Part shown: piece by piece, positions 17,317 through 26,471 of the stretch
Position numbering within the stretch: position 1 is the stretch's first letter
Layout of the letters: each line of letters opens with the position of its first letter
Assembly: GCF_001243895.1 (NCBI RefSeq)
Contig: NZ_LN851186.1
Span: forward strand, 2,631,842 to 2,695,841
Reading direction: 5' to 3'
DNA length: 64,000 nt
DNA from: Bacillus testis
GTDB taxonomy: Bacteria; Bacillota; Bacilli; Bacillales; DSM-1321
Made by a program: the position numbers and the translations under genes
Notes under the pieces: model-generated
Databases searched by the model: none
The model's input: the letters and a program-made list of their open reading frames with translations, nothing else
Told to the model about the DNA's origin: nothing

Positions 17317-18056
17317 ATGCGTTCTTCCTCCCCTGCAGCTGTTGCCTTTTCGATCATGATCCGTTTTATGCTCTCATGCCTGCTGAGAGCTCCTGTTTGC
17401 AAGATGTTTTGTCTTGCTTGTTTTCTTTTTGCGACTTCCCTTTCCACTTCCGTTAGAAGAAGCCCCGGGAATAAGAGATAGGGCACGACGATTACCTTAC
17501 CGGAACAATGATGCGATATTTCTTCAATCCCTTGTTGAAAAAACGGACCCGATGCTGCAAGATAACAGACTGCCACAGCAGAAATACCGCTCCGCTGCTT
17601 GATCCCGTCTTCTATTCTCTTAAACTCGCTTCGGATGGAGGCGTCAGAGCTCCCCCGGCCGACAATCAAAATCCGGTCCTCCTGGGACAGGCGGCCGGCC
17701 TCCTCGATTATGGACTCCATCATCGCATCCAAAATGGTACTTTGGACGCCGAATGGTTCCTCCATATGGACATCCAGCAGAGGATATTTCTTTTTCAAAG
17801 GTTTCAGTGCCGCAGGAATATCTACTTTGATATGGCCGGCTGTCAAAAGAAATAACGGAACAACCGCCAGGCTCGTAGCCCCCCTGGCAACGCACCGTTC
17901 AAACCCTGCTGCGATATCCGGTTCGGTCAATTCAAGGAATGCTATTTCCTGGATGGGGACATTAATTTCAGGGATGATTCCTTCCAGGAACCTTTTCATT
18001 TCCTTTGCACCATGCTTCGACCTCGTTCCATGGCCGACATATAGAATCGCCTTCAT
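17304..18056 (-). CDS. sirB: Sirohydrochlorin ferrochelatase SirB (YlnE-like)
   Basis: Inserts iron into sirohydrochlorin to give siroheme. The 250-residue protein has the CbiX/SirB layout: an N-terminal repeat beginning KAILYVGHGTRSKHGAKEM, whose histidine is the metal ligand, VVPLFLLTAGHIKVDIP with the second ligand region, and a second half with GRGSSD and VVPYLLFPGLL. ATG at 18056 is set by GGAGG 9 bases upstream; the gap after the sumT stop is 5 bases. Siroheme is the cofactor of the sulfite reductase in the same operon. Confidence 0.92.
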   Translation of the reverse strand: MKAILYVGHGTRSKHGAKEMKRFLEGIIPEINVPIQEIAFLELTEPDIAAGFERCVARGATSLAVVPLFLLTAGHIKVDIPAALKPLKKKYPLLDVHMEEPFGVQSTILDAMMESIIEEAGRLSQEDRILIVGRGSSDASIRSEFKRIEDGIKQRSGISAVAVCYLAASGPFFQQGIEEISHHCSGKVIVVPYLLFPGLLLTEVEREVAKRKQARQNILQTGALSRHESIKRIMIEKATAAGEEERICSH

Positions 18057-18061
18057 CGCTC

Positions 18062-18850
18062 TCATCCTCCCTTTGATTGGATAGCCGGCATATTCGGCAG
18101 GATTTCTTCCTCGAACCAATTCAGTTTGCGGTGCAAAGTGACGACCTCGCCGATGATGATGATACTCGGATTGGATACACCCGCTTCCTTGCCCTGTTCT
18201 TCGATGGTTGAAAGCGTGCCGGCTACAGTCCTTTGGCTGTCATGGTGGGTCCCCCAATGGATAAGGGCGGCCGGCGTATCCGGCGATTTGCCATTTTCCA
18301 CAAGGTTCGATATGATGCCCGGCAAATGGGTGATGCCCATATAGATGCAGATTGTATCCACCGCCTTCGCCAAATGGGCCCATTGGTGGTCGGCGGCTCC
18401 ATCGCCTGCTTGATGGCCGGTGATGAACGCAAAGCTTCTGCTTAGCGTCCGGTGTGTCACAGGGATGCCTGCATAGGCCGGCGCCGCGATACCGGCCGTG
18501 ATGCCCGGCACGACCTCATAATCGACCCCTTGTTCGGCAAGGGCCTCAGCTTCTTCCCCGCCCCGTCCGAAAACAAATGGGTCGCCGCCTTTGAGCCTAA
18601 CGACTTGCAATCCTTTTTTCGCGTATTTCACCAAAAAACGATTGATGGTTTCCTGTTTCATCGTGTGATAATGGGGCAGCTTGCCGCAATAGACAAGCTG
18701 CGCGTCCTGTTTCGCTTCCTTCAAAAGGCTTGCGTTCACCAAGCGGTCATACAGAATGACATCCGCTTGCTTGAGGCAACGGAGCCCCTTAACGGTCAAT
18801 AGATCAGGGTCTCCGGGCCCGGCGCCCACCAAATAGACTTTCCCGCTCAT
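18062..18850 (-). CDS. sumT: Uroporphyrinogen-III C-methyltransferase (SumT/CobA, YlnD-like)
   Basis: SAM-dependent double methylation of uroporphyrinogen III to precorrin-2. The 262 residues carry all family signatures: VYLVGAGPGDPDLLTVKGL, LKGGDPFVFGRGGEEAEAL, VVPGITAGIAAPAYAGIP and YMGITHLP. ATG at 18850 with AAAGGGTG upstream; the GTG three codons earlier is part of that site. The TGA stop overlaps the ribosome site of sirB. There is no uroporphyrinogen synthase fusion. Confidence 0.95.
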   Translation of the reverse strand: MSGKVYLVGAGPGDPDLLTVKGLRCLKQADVILYDRLVNASLLKEAKQDAQLVYCGKLPHYHTMKQETINRFLVKYAKKGLQVVRLKGGDPFVFGRGGEEAEALAEQGVDYEVVPGITAGIAAPAYAGIPVTHRTLSRSFAFITGHQAGDGAADHQWAHLAKAVDTICIYMGITHLPGIISNLVENGKSPDTPAALIHWGTHHDSQRTVAGTLSTIEEQGKEAGVSNPSIIIIGEVVTLHRKLNWFEEEILPNMPAIQSKGG

Positions 18851-18855
18851 TCTGA

Positions 18856-19071
18856 TCACCCTTTCTCATCTTCATCCAGAATATAGCCGCTCTGTTTGCC
18901 AAGCCGTTTCTTTTCCCTCAAGGTAACTCCTTGGACAGACGGATTCCGAAGATAGAATTTCTCAAGCTCGACATCCAAATGTGCGAATGCCGCTTCATCA
19001 TTTTCAGCGGTAATGATGGCTGTCACATCCTTATGGCCGAGGCTGACGTCGAATCTATAGAGATATGCCAT
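18856..19071 (-). CDS. DUF3906-like small protein of the sulfite reductase operon
   Basis: A 71-residue acidic protein, MAYLYRFDVSLGHKDVTAII followed by AENDEAAFAHLDVELEKFYL and VTLREKKRLGKQSGYILDED. The pattern (YLYRF start, AENDE.AF, EVEK.YL, EKKR…G.GYVI) is what I remember for DUF3906, a family found beside sulfite reductase in Bacillus. Its function is not known to me. ATG at 19071 with GGAGG 9 bases upstream overlaps the sir stop by 17 bp, so the two are translated together and the protein may assist the reductase (inference). Confidence 0.75.
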   Translation of the reverse strand: MAYLYRFDVSLGHKDVTAIITAENDEAAFAHLDVELEKFYLRNPSVQGVTLREKKRLGKQSGYILDEDEKG

Positions 19072-20686
19072 CAAGTTCCGCCTCCAATATGGCATCGAAT
19101 GCTTGCTGAAAAGCTGGAAGTCCGGCGCGCTGGACAAAATCAAAAAAGGATTCCCCGGCTGCTTTTTCCCCCTTGAAATAAAGAAGCAATTGTTCAAGGA
19201 CTGCCTGCAGATGGTCGCTCGGCACTTTTCCTTGCAGCTTCTCATTGAATTTGCCGCCGGCGTTCAAAGTTCCGCCCACATATATTTCATAGGCGTCGAT
19301 TCTTTTCTTATCCTTGGTCCGGACCTGGATACCCTGGATGCCGATATCGGCAATCTGCCGCTGGCCGCAGGAATTCGGGCAACCGATCATATGCATACGT
19401 ACCGGAACATCCAATGTTATCTTTTCATCCAAGGCTTCTGCGATCAACCGCATCCGTTCCTTTGTTTCAACCAGCGCTAGGTTGCAATACTCAATGCCCG
19501 TGCAGGAGACGGCATGGCCGATAAAGGAATTGGGATTGATGGTGATCCGTTTGAAAATCGGTTCGGCAAGCAGCTCATCGACGTACTCCGCGCGAATATT
19601 CGGCAGGATTAGGTTCTGCGAGTTGCATGTTCTTACCTCGCCGTTGCCATATTTGGCAGATATGCGGCTGATTTCAAACACTTCATCCGCGCTCAGGCGC
19701 CCAACCGGTACATTGAAGCCGAGAAATTTCAGCCCTTCCTGCTTTTGGTCATGCACTCCGTAGAAATAGCCGGCATTCCACTCCTGTGTCGGTTCCTCCC
19801 CTTTGGAAGGAAGCGGACCCGTATACTCCTCGATTTTTTTAAGAAACTTTTCCGGACCCCAATCGGCCACAAGGAACTTCAGCCGCGCCATATGCCTTTT
19901 TTCCCGATAACCGTAATCCCGGAAAATGGTCGTGACGGCGATGGCTACTTCCAGGGTCCGTTCAGGCAATACGAAAGCGTCCAGCGTCTTGGCAAGATGC
20001 GGGCGGGCCGACAAACCGCCGCCTACCTTCAAATGGAAGCCTTTCTTGATCTCCCCGTCGATTTCTTTTGTCGCCGGAGTGAAGGACAGGCAGTTGATTT
20101 CGGCATTGGCCGCATTTTTCAGATTCGTAGAGATCGACATCTTATATTTGCGGGGCAAATTCGAAAAATCTTCATTGTTCTGGAAGTAATCATAAACTTC
20201 CTTCACGATTGCCCGCGTATCGAATAATTCATCGGGATCGATGCCGGCGATCGGATTTCCGACAATCGTCCGTGTGATATCGCCGCATGCCCCGATGCTT
20301 GAAAGGCCCACTGCTTTAAGTCTTGAAAAGATATCCGGTATCTGCTCGATCTCAAGCCAGTGGAATTGGATGGCTTGGCGGGTAGTGATATCGAAAACGC
20401 CCCTTCCGTAATCGCGCGCAATCCCTGCCAGCGCATTCACCTGGTCATTGGTCAATATGCCTGAAGGAACATTGACGCGCATCATGAAATATCCCGCTTC
20501 TTTTGGGCGTTGAAGATACAGGCCGGCCCATTTGAACAGATCCCACTGGTCCTTGGGAATCGATGCAAACCCATGCTCTGCATAATATGGAATATCCTCA
20601 AGTACTTTCAGTCCGTCTTTATTCAATTTCATCACTTCAGATTTATTCAGTTTTTCATTATCGGCCCAATGCTTGACGTATGCCAA
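19055..20686 (-). CDS. sir: Ferredoxin-dependent sulfite reductase hemoprotein
   Basis: Six-electron reduction of sulfite to sulfide using siroheme and a [4Fe-4S] cluster. The 543-residue chain shows the paired nitrite/sulfite reductase repeats: GVFDITTRQAIQFHWLEIEQ, GACGDITRTIVGNP, and cluster cysteines in CTGIEYCNLALVETKER and GCPNSCGQ. No flavoprotein partner (CysJ) is near, and the length fits the single-subunit ferredoxin-type enzyme. The start is TTG at 20686, with GGAGG 8 bases upstream; the GTG three codons earlier is inside the ribosome site. A ferredoxin-nitrite reductase is the alternative, but the context of cysH, sat, cysC and siroheme genes favours sulfite. Confidence 0.93.
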   Translation of the reverse strand: MAYVKHWADNEKLNKSEVMKLNKDGLKVLEDIPYYAEHGFASIPKDQWDLFKWAGLYLQRPKEAGYFMMRVNVPSGILTNDQVNALAGIARDYGRGVFDITTRQAIQFHWLEIEQIPDIFSRLKAVGLSSIGACGDITRTIVGNPIAGIDPDELFDTRAIVKEVYDYFQNNEDFSNLPRKYKMSISTNLKNAANAEINCLSFTPATKEIDGEIKKGFHLKVGGGLSARPHLAKTLDAFVLPERTLEVAIAVTTIFRDYGYREKRHMARLKFLVADWGPEKFLKKIEEYTGPLPSKGEEPTQEWNAGYFYGVHDQKQEGLKFLGFNVPVGRLSADEVFEISRISAKYGNGEVRTCNSQNLILPNIRAEYVDELLAEPIFKRITINPNSFIGHAVSCTGIEYCNLALVETKERMRLIAEALDEKITLDVPVRMHMIGCPNSCGQRQIADIGIQGIQVRTKDKKRIDAYEIYVGGTLNAGGKFNEKLQGKVPSDHLQAVLEQLLLYFKGEKAAGESFFDFVQRAGLPAFQQAFDAILEAELDGISL

Positions 20687-20698
20687 GATGCCCACCTC

Positions 20699-21298
20699 CT
20701 ATATAATTCTGCGGTCGATTAGATATTGTTTGATTTCCTTGACAGCTTCCTCTACCGACAGTTGATCGGAGCGGATGGTGATTTCCGGCGCATCAGGCTC
20801 TTCATAGGGAGAGTCGATTCCGGTAAAATCTTTGATTTCTCCGCTCCTTGCTTTTGCATAGAGCTGTTTGGGGTCACGCCGCTCGCATTCCGCAAGCGGG
20901 CAATGGACATGCACTTCAATGAATTCGCCGTCTTCGAACATGGAGCGGACAGCATCCCGGTCCTTGCGGAAAGGCGAAATAAAGGCAGTTGCCACAATCG
21001 TTCCGCTGTCGACGAACAGCTTTGCCACCTCGCCGATCCGGCGGATATTCTCTGACCGGTCTTCATCGGAGAAACCAAGGTTCCGGTTCAGCCCATGGCG
21101 GATGTTGTCGCCATCCAGGACATATTCTGAGATGCGTTCCCGGTATAAATTTTGGGATAATGCATTGGCGATGGTCGATTTGCCTGATCCGGACAGCCCG
21201 GTGAACCAAAGCACGCAACTGCCGTGGCCGTTTTGGCTTCTGCGGTCGTTTTTGGTGACGGCCGCTTCATGCCAGGTGATATTCGTTGCCTGTTTCAT
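20699..21298 (-). CDS. cysC: Adenylylsulfate kinase CysC
   Basis: Phosphorylates APS to PAPS with ATP. The 199 residues contain the P-loop GLSGSGKS (about 34–41), [20 protein letters not shown] for APS binding, [13 protein letters not shown] and the lid region [22 protein letters not shown] at 21298 with AAGGAGG 6 bases upstream; 11 bases from the sat stop. Because the operon's CysH has the iron-sulfur cysteines of APS-reducing enzymes, CysC may be partly dispensable for sulfate reduction here (inference). Confidence 0.95.
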   Translation of the reverse strand: MKQATNITWHEAAVTKNDRRSQNGHGSCVLWFTGLSGSGKSTIANALSQNLYRERISEYVLDGDNIRHGLNRNLGFSDEDRSENIRRIGEVAKLFVDSGTIVATAFISPFRKDRDAVRSMFEDGEFIEVHVHCPLAECERRDPKQLYAKARSGEIKDFTGIDSPYEEPDAPEITIRSDQLSVEEAVKEIKQYLIDRRII

Positions 21299-21309
21299 GG
21301 CTAGCCTCC

Positions 21310-22455
21310 TTAACTATGTGTATGTTCCTTTAATCCTTCAATCAGTACATCTATGACTTCTTTGCGGCTGAATGTCGAAGGCGGCTGCTCGCCATTGCGC
21401 AGCATTTCCCTTACCTTTGTCCCTGAGAGAACCACACGCTCCTCTGGGCCGTGCGGACAGGTCTTTTCGGAAGCCATCCCTTCGCACGCATGGCAGTAAA
21501 AACTATTTTCAAAGAATAGCAGCTGAATGCCCAGTTCCTCTTGGCTGAATTGGCTGAAAATATGCTGGGCGTCATACGTTCCATAATAGTTGCCGACACC
21601 TGCATGGTCGCGGCCGACAATAAAATGGCTGCAGCCGAAGTTCTTGCGGACAATCGCGTGGAAGACGGCTTCACGCGGGCCGGCATATCTCATTGCGGCA
21701 GGATATACCCCCAATTGCACGCGGTCCTTCGGATAATAGTTCTCCAACAGCGCATGATAGCTTCGCAGCCTAATGTCAGCCGGTATATCGTCTTTTTTTG
21801 TCTCCCCCACCAACGGATTCAGAAACAATCCATCCACCGTCTCGAGCGCTGCTTTCTGGATATATTCATGCGCCCGGTGGACTGGGTTGCGCGTTTGGAA
21901 ACCGACCACTGTGTTCCAGCCTTTTTCCCGGAACACTTCCCTTGTCTTCCGCGGTTCCAGCCAGGCTTCCTGGGCGTCTCCGTGGCCCGGCTTTTTGGTC
22001 AGCGTGATCTCTCCGGCCACATATACATCTCCCCGTGCAAACAAGCGGGCTACACCCGGATGGGCAAGGTCTTCCGTCCGATAGACGAAGCGGGCTTCCT
22101 TGGCCAAATCGGGCATGAACAGCTCAGAAATGGCGAGAACGCCATATACAACGCCATTATGGCTTAACTTCACGCTTTCTCCTTCAGATAGTTCCAATGC
22201 TTTCTCTTTGGTCACAGGCAAGGCGATTGGGATGCTCCATACAGTACCATCCTGCAGCCTCATATGTTCGACAACTGAATCATAATCAGCTTTGCCCATG
22301 AAACCCTCCAAAGGGCTGAACAGGCCGACTCCGATCAATTCAAGATCGCTCAAAGCGACAGCATCAATTTCTATTTCTTTTGAAATGGCCGCAGCATCAA
22401 ACTGCGGGTTATAGGCAGAAATCAGTTTTCCGCCATGTGGTTCAGGCAAGCTCAT
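21310..22455 (-). CDS. sat: Sulfate adenylyltransferase Sat
   Basis: Activates sulfate with ATP to adenylyl sulfate, the first assimilation step. At 381 residues it matches single-chain bacterial ATP sulfurylases without a kinase domain. Motifs: [20 protein letters not shown] (the QxRNP and HxxH nucleotide motifs), [20 protein letters not shown], and [30 protein letters not shown] segment near residue 330 carries four Cys/His residues that could bind zinc, as in some homologues. ATG at 22455, 15 bases from the cysH stop, with GGAAGGATGG upstream. Confidence 0.96.
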   Translation of the reverse strand: MSLPEPHGGKLISAYNPQFDAAAISKEIEIDAVALSDLELIGVGLFSPLEGFMGKADYDSVVEHMRLQDGTVWSIPIALPVTKEKALELSEGESVKLSHNGVVYGVLAISELFMPDLAKEARFVYRTEDLAHPGVARLFARGDVYVAGEITLTKKPGHGDAQEAWLEPRKTREVFREKGWNTVVGFQTRNPVHRAHEYIQKAALETVDGLFLNPLVGETKKDDIPADIRLRSYHALLENYYPKDRVQLGVYPAAMRYAGPREAVFHAIVRKNFGCSHFIVGRDHAGVGNYYGTYDAQHIFSQFSQEELGIQLLFFENSFYCHACEGMASEKTCPHGPEERVVLSGTKVREMLRNGEQPPSTFSRKEVIDVLIEGLKEHTHS

Positions 22456-22470
22456 TTCTTTCCATCCTTC

Positions 22471-23202
22471 CTATTTGGTATCTTGCTGGTCTTTTTCCTC
22501 TTGGACATGAAGTCCGCATTCTGTCTTGCCGCTGCCTTGCCAGCGCCCTTCTCTGCTGTCCCCTTCACTGGAGACAGGCTGTGTACAAGGAAAACAGCCG
22601 ATGCTCGGATACCCTTGATCATGCAAGGAATTGTAAGGCAGCTCTTTTTCCTTGATATAGTACCAGACATCGTCCCATGTCCAATGGATGAGCGGACAAA
22701 TCTTGATATTATTGAATTTGGCATCTTCGTTCAGGAATGCCGTTTTGGAACGCGAAAGGGATTGCTCCCTGCGTAAGCCGGAAATCCAGGCCTTCTTCCC
22801 TGCCAACGCTTCCTGCAACGGCAGGACCTTGCGGATATGGCAACAAGTATCCGGCTCCCTTTTCCAGAGGGCAGATCCATGCCTTTCCATCTGTTCATCC
22901 AATGTCAACGAAGGAAGTTTGCGTTCGATTCGCAATGCGGGGTACCTCGCCTCCACCGCTTCAATGACCTCATATGTTTCCGGGAAATGGAGACCCGTAT
23001 CAAGGAAAACGATATGGGCGTCCTTCTTGATTTCCGTTAACAGATCAATCAGCACCATTGCCTCTGCACCGAAGCTTGAGGCATAGACAATTTGATCGGG
23101 CTCGTATGTCCGGTAAGCCCACTCCAACACTTTCCCGGCTCCTTTCAATAAATCCTCGGCGCCGAAGGATTCCGCCAGCCGCTGCAATTCGCCATTCGCC
23201 AT
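22471..23202 (-). CDS. cysH: Phosphoadenylyl/adenylyl-sulfate reductase CysH
   Basis: Reduces activated sulfate to sulfite with thioredoxin. The 243 residues include SSFGAEAMVLIDLL (PP-loop-like), VFLDTGLHFPETYEV, WISGLRREQSLSRSK and the C-terminal ECGLH catalytic cysteine. The pairs CC (in DTCCHIRK) and CxxC (in GCFPCTQP) are the four ligands of the [4Fe-4S] cluster found in APS-type and dual-use CysH enzymes and lacking in the E. coli PAPS enzyme. ATG at 23202 with AGGGG upstream. First enzyme gene of the operon, placed about 30 bases after a terminator hairpin that ends the yezD unit. Confidence 0.95.
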   Translation of the reverse strand: MANGELQRLAESFGAEDLLKGAGKVLEWAYRTYEPDQIVYASSFGAEAMVLIDLLTEIKKDAHIVFLDTGLHFPETYEVIEAVEARYPALRIERKLPSLTLDEQMERHGSALWKREPDTCCHIRKVLPLQEALAGKKAWISGLRREQSLSRSKTAFLNEDAKFNNIKICPLIHWTWDDVWYYIKEKELPYNSLHDQGYPSIGCFPCTQPVSSEGDSREGRWQGSGKTECGLHVQEEKDQQDTK

Positions 23203-23232
23203 GTATTCATCCCCTGTCGGTCATTTGTGGTA

Positions 23233-23279
23233 CAAAAAAAGGCAGCCTTCCTCACCTGTCAGGTAAAAGAAGACCGCCT
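23233..23279 (-). terminator. Terminator/attenuator between yezD and cysH
   Basis: On the minus strand GGCGGTCTTC (23270–23279) pairs with GAAGGCTGCC (23241–23250), with an inner ACCTGACAGGT mini-hairpin, followed by TTTTTTT. Only about 30 bases remain before the cysH ATG, too few for a separate full promoter, so cysH must depend on read-through of this hairpin. Confidence 0.8.
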
Positions 23280-23292
23280 CTAGTTTGTCTAG

Positions 23293-23448
23293 TCAGCGGG
23301 CTTTATTTTGTTTAAGGCGAACCTTTTCATTTTTTTCGATTTGAATAACCTTACCGTCTTGGACGACCAATGTAATATTGCCGAACTTCAAGTTTGAAAG
23401 CATCACTTCAAGATGGTCGAATACGTACTTCCATTGAGATTGTTCCAG
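23293..23448 (-). CDS. yezD: YezD-like small protein (DUF2292), CTG start
   Basis: A 51-residue protein. Its core SNLKFGNITLVVQDGKVIQI followed by EKNEKVRL matches the YezD/DUF2292 pattern (LKxGSIxLxVQDGxVxQIExxEKxR), a family found near sulfur-assimilation genes in Firmicutes. The frame has no ATG, GTG or TTG at its head. The only codon in register with the strong AAGGAGG site (9 bases upstream) is CTG at 23448, giving (M)EQSQWKYVFDHLEVM. It is preceded by a sigma-A-like promoter and followed by a terminator before cysH. Its role is unknown; the position suggests a regulator or helper of sulfate assimilation. Confidence 0.8.
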   Translation of the reverse strand: MEQSQWKYVFDHLEVMLSNLKFGNITLVVQDGKVIQIEKNEKVRLKQNKAR

Positions 23449-23507
23449 CTTGGTTCGCCTCCTTAAGCTTATAAAACCATAAATTCATAACCATTTAATA
23501 ACATTAA

Positions 23508-23536
23508 TCCTACCATACGCATAAGATTTGTCAATA
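23508..23536 (-). promoter_or_regulatory. Sigma-A-like promoter for yezD–cysH
   Basis: On the minus strand TTGACA, a 16-bp spacer and TAGGAT lie about 65 bp before the yezD start. AT-rich repeats (ATGGTTATGAA, ATGGTTTTATAA) between promoter and start could be an operator. CymR is a possible regulator, but its consensus is not convincingly matched. Confidence 0.65.
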
Positions 23537-23622
23537 TTACTTTTGGTTGATTTTGTATAATTATAACTGCACGCTCTAAAGGAAATTTCCCCATAAGAAC
23601 TTCCATAATGGACGGACAATCC

Positions 23623-24690
23623 CTAAATGACAAAATCCAAAAACACTTTCATTTCACGAGGGGTTACATATACCATATTCCCCTGCTCAAGCTCCAGATC
23701 CATGCTTTTTTCTTTAGGAATTTCAAGCTCGATTGTTTCTCCATTATCCTGTCTCTTCAACTCGACACGCACTGCCGGCCCAACCACGTGGACATATTCA
23801 ACGGAAGCGGCGATGGATGACTTTTCAGTAGGATGCTTATCAATATTGAAATCATGCGGCCTCGTATAGCCCACCGCTTCTCCTTCTGTTTTGTCATGTT
23901 CCCCGCATACGTCAAGTGAATAGTTGCCTGTATGGAGTTTGCCATTTTTGATTCTTCCTGAAAAAGTGTTCACATTCCCTAAAAAATCATAGACAAACGG
24001 ATTAGCAGGATGTTCATACACTTCGGACGGCGAGCCCACCTGTTCGATTCGGCCATTGTTCATGATCACAATCCGGTCGGCCACATCGAGGGCTTCTTCC
24101 TGATCGTGTGTGACAAACACACTGGTGATTGGAAAATCATTATGCAATTTTCGCAGCCATCGGCGTAAATCTTTTCTCACCTTCGCATCAAGCGCCCCAA
24201 ACGGTTCATCAAGCAGAAGTACCTTCGGCTCGACGGCAAGCGAGCGGGCCAGCGCCACACGCTGCCGCTGGCCACCGGACAATTCACTAGGATAGCGGCC
24301 GCCGAATTCTTCCAGTTTGATCAACTGCAATAATTCTGTTACTTTTCTCTTGATTTCTTCTTTGCTGGGACGGTATTTCCGCGGCTTCACTTTCAAACCG
24401 TATGCGATGTTCTCGAAAATGGTCATATTGCGGAACAGCGCATAATGCTGGAAAACGAACCCTACCTTTCTTTCACCGATCCCTTTGTTCGATAAATCTG
24501 TCTGATCAAACAAGACTTTCCCCTCATCTGGAGCCTCTAGACCCGATATGATGCGCAGCAGCGACGTTTTTCCGGATCCCGATGGGCCGAGTAAAGCCAC
24601 TAATTCGCCGCTTTTGATTTCCAAATCAATATCGTGAAGGATTTTGGCGTTCCCGAATGACTTCGAGATATGTTGGATAGAGATAGACAA
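23623..24690 (-). CDS. cysA: Sulfate/thiosulfate ABC transporter ATPase CysA
   Basis: Energises sulfate import. The 355 residues carry Walker A GPSGSGKT (about 36–43), the Q-loop in [20 protein letters not shown], the signature LSGGQRQR, Walker [21 protein letters not shown] and the H-loop [16 protein letters not shown]-terminal regulatory domain (about 240–355) with [10 protein letters not shown] is of the TOBE type seen in sulfate ATPases. Last gene of the sbp-cysT-cysW-cysA operon; there is no clear terminator before yezD, so some read-through into the reduction genes is possible. Confidence 0.95.
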   Translation of the reverse strand: MSISIQHISKSFGNAKILHDIDLEIKSGELVALLGPSGSGKTSLLRIISGLEAPDEGKVLFDQTDLSNKGIGERKVGFVFQHYALFRNMTIFENIAYGLKVKPRKYRPSKEEIKRKVTELLQLIKLEEFGGRYPSELSGGQRQRVALARSLAVEPKVLLLDEPFGALDAKVRKDLRRWLRKLHNDFPITSVFVTHDQEEALDVADRIVIMNNGRIEQVGSPSEVYEHPANPFVYDFLGNVNTFSGRIKNGKLHTGNYSLDVCGEHDKTEGEAVGYTRPHDFNIDKHPTEKSSIAASVEYVHVVGPAVRVELKRQDNGETIELEIPKEKSMDLELEQGNMVYVTPREMKVFLDFVI

Positions 24691-24705
24691 TTTTATTTCC
24701 CCTTT

Positions 24706-25587
24706 CTAACCGACTTTTTTCGACTTATACTTTCCTTTTTTCTCAATGAGGCTTTTCACGATTAAAGTCACGATGGCCATTAATGACATCAAAGATGCGA
24801 CAGCGAAAGAGGCCGTGAATTGATATTCATTGTAAAGAATTTCGATATGCAAAGGCATTGTATTCGTCAGTCCACGGATATGCCCTGAAACAACCGAAAC
24901 GGCACCGAATTCTCCGATTGCCCGTGCGTTGCACAGAATGATGCCATAGAATAATCCCCACTTGATATTCGGCAATGTCACCTTGAGGAACGTTTTCCAA
25001 CCGCCCGCTCCGAGGACCAGGGAAGCTTCCTCCTCCGATGATCCTTGGCTCTGCATAAGCGGAATCAGCTCGCGGGCAACAAAGGGAAGCGTTACAAAAA
25101 GCGTTGCCAACACAATCCCCGGGACAGCAAACAGGATGGTTACATTCTGGTTTTGGAGCCAATGGCCGAGTGCACTGTTCTGCCCAAACAACAGGATGAA
25201 AATCAAACCGGCGATAACCGGCGAAACCGCAAATGGCAGGTCAATCAGTGTCAGCAACACATTCTTCCCGCGGAATTGGTATTTCGATATGGCCCAGGCA
25301 GCCGCCACGCCAAAGATGGCATTCAGCGGTACCACAATCAGAGCAACAGTCAGTGTCAGCTTAATGGCAGCCCAGGCATCCGGATGGGTGATGCTCGCTA
25401 TATACAATTCTCCGCCTTTTTCGAACGCTTTGACGAAGATGGCTGCCAAAGGCAATACTAAAAACAATGCCATAAACAACAGCGCGACCGCAATCAGGAT
25501 GATCCTCACCGCCAGAGGCTCCGTTGTACGGGAAACACTATGGGACTTCAGACCGGCATCTTGCCGGATTTCAGCTTGCGCGCTCAT
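24706..25587 (-). CDS. cysW: Sulfate ABC transporter permease CysW
   Basis: One of two membrane subunits of the sulfate importer, 293 residues with six helices. Typical features: AIFVKAFEKGG, LIDLPFAVSPVIAGLIFILL, LATLFVTLPFVARELIPLM and the ATPase-contact EAA loop ASLVLGAGGWKTFLKVTLPN. The start at ATG 25587 has AAGGGGGG 6 bases upstream. It begins 11 bases after the cysT stop. Confidence 0.94.
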   Translation of the reverse strand: MSAQAEIRQDAGLKSHSVSRTTEPLAVRIILIAVALLFMALFLVLPLAAIFVKAFEKGGELYIASITHPDAWAAIKLTLTVALIVVPLNAIFGVAAAWAISKYQFRGKNVLLTLIDLPFAVSPVIAGLIFILLFGQNSALGHWLQNQNVTILFAVPGIVLATLFVTLPFVARELIPLMQSQGSSEEEASLVLGAGGWKTFLKVTLPNIKWGLFYGIILCNARAIGEFGAVSVVSGHIRGLTNTMPLHIEILYNEYQFTASFAVASLMSLMAIVTLIVKSLIEKKGKYKSKKVG

Positions 25588-25598
25588 GTCTTCCCCCC

Positions 25599-26471
25599 TT
25601 ACTTCATGAATTTCCTGCTCACAGCCCACTGCAGGATATTGATGCATAATAAAATAGTAAATGTCGCAACCAACATGACAGCCGCAATTGCCGTCGCACC
25701 GGCATAATCGTATTGCTCGAGCTTGGTCATGATGATGAGCGGCGCAATTTCCGTCTTGAAAGGCATATTTCCCGAGATAAAAACAACCGATCCATACTCT
25801 CCGAGTGAACGGGCAAACGACAAAGCAAAGCCTGTCAAAACAGCGGGCATCAGCTCAGGCAGAATGACTTTGCGGAATGTCTGCAACCGCGTTGCCCCCA
25901 ATATGGAAGAAACCTCTTCCACTTCTTTTTCGATGCCTTCCAGGACAGGCTGGACGGTGCGCACCACAAACGGCAAGCCGATGAAAATGAGCGCCACCAT
26001 GATACCGAGCGGTGTAAAAGCGATTTTGAAAGAAAACAACTGCCCGACCCAGCCATTCTCCGAATAGAGTGTCGCCAGCACAATGCCAGCCACAGCAGTG
26101 GGAAGCGCAAAAGGCAGATCGACAAGCGAATCCATCAACCGCTTTCCGGGAAACTCATATCGGCTAAGCACCCAGGCAATCAGGACGCCGAACACTCCAT
26201 TGATGAAAGCGGCGGCAAATGCTGTCCCGAAACTGAGTTTATACGATGCCAACGCTCTGTCAGTCGTCACCGTCTCCCAAAAACCGCTCCATCCAAGGGA
26301 AAAAGAATGGACAAACACCATCGAAAGCGGAATGAGTACAAGTATGCCTATATATAAAACGGTAAAACCCATCGTCAAGCCAAAACCGGGAAGCACCGAT
26401 TTTTTCTTTCCTGCAGATAAATTCCTCAATTCAACATCCCTACTTTTCCAAAGGGACAGCCTCGGTTCCAA
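25599..26471 (-). CDS. cysT: Sulfate ABC transporter permease CysT
   Basis: The other permease subunit of the sulfate importer, 290 residues with six helices. Motifs: [40 protein letters not shown] and the EAA loop [20 protein letters not shown]. The start is TTG at 26471, about 6–8 bases after a strong GGGAGGGAG site. Because of an apparent frameshift in sbp, this start now lies 46 bp inside the sbp reading frame; in the presumed original layout it began 21 bp after the sbp stop. A later TTG (RNLSAGK…) is a weaker alternative start. Confidence 0.92.
   Translation of the reverse strand: MEPRLSLWKSRDVELRNLSAGKKKSVLPGFGLTMGFTVLYIGILVLIPLSMVFVHSFSLGWSGFWETVTTDRALASYKLSFGTAFAAAFINGVFGVLIAWVLSRYEFPGKRLMDSLVDLPFALPTAVAGIVLATLYSENGWVGQLFSFKIAFTPLGIMVALIFIGLPFVVRTVQPVLEGIEKEVEEVSSILGATRLQTFRKVILPELMPAVLTGFALSFARSLGEYGSVVFISGNMPFKTEIAPLIIMTKLEQYDYAGATAIAAVMLVATFTILLCINILQWAVSRKFMK

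Noticed and set aside
21541-22167. 208-residue plus-strand frame opposite sat
   Set aside because: Complete overlap with sat, whose motifs and spacing are certain.
23203-23600. S-box (SAM) riboswitch before cysH, as described for B. subtilis
   Set aside because: The leader is short, encodes yezD and lacks the S-box core sequences.
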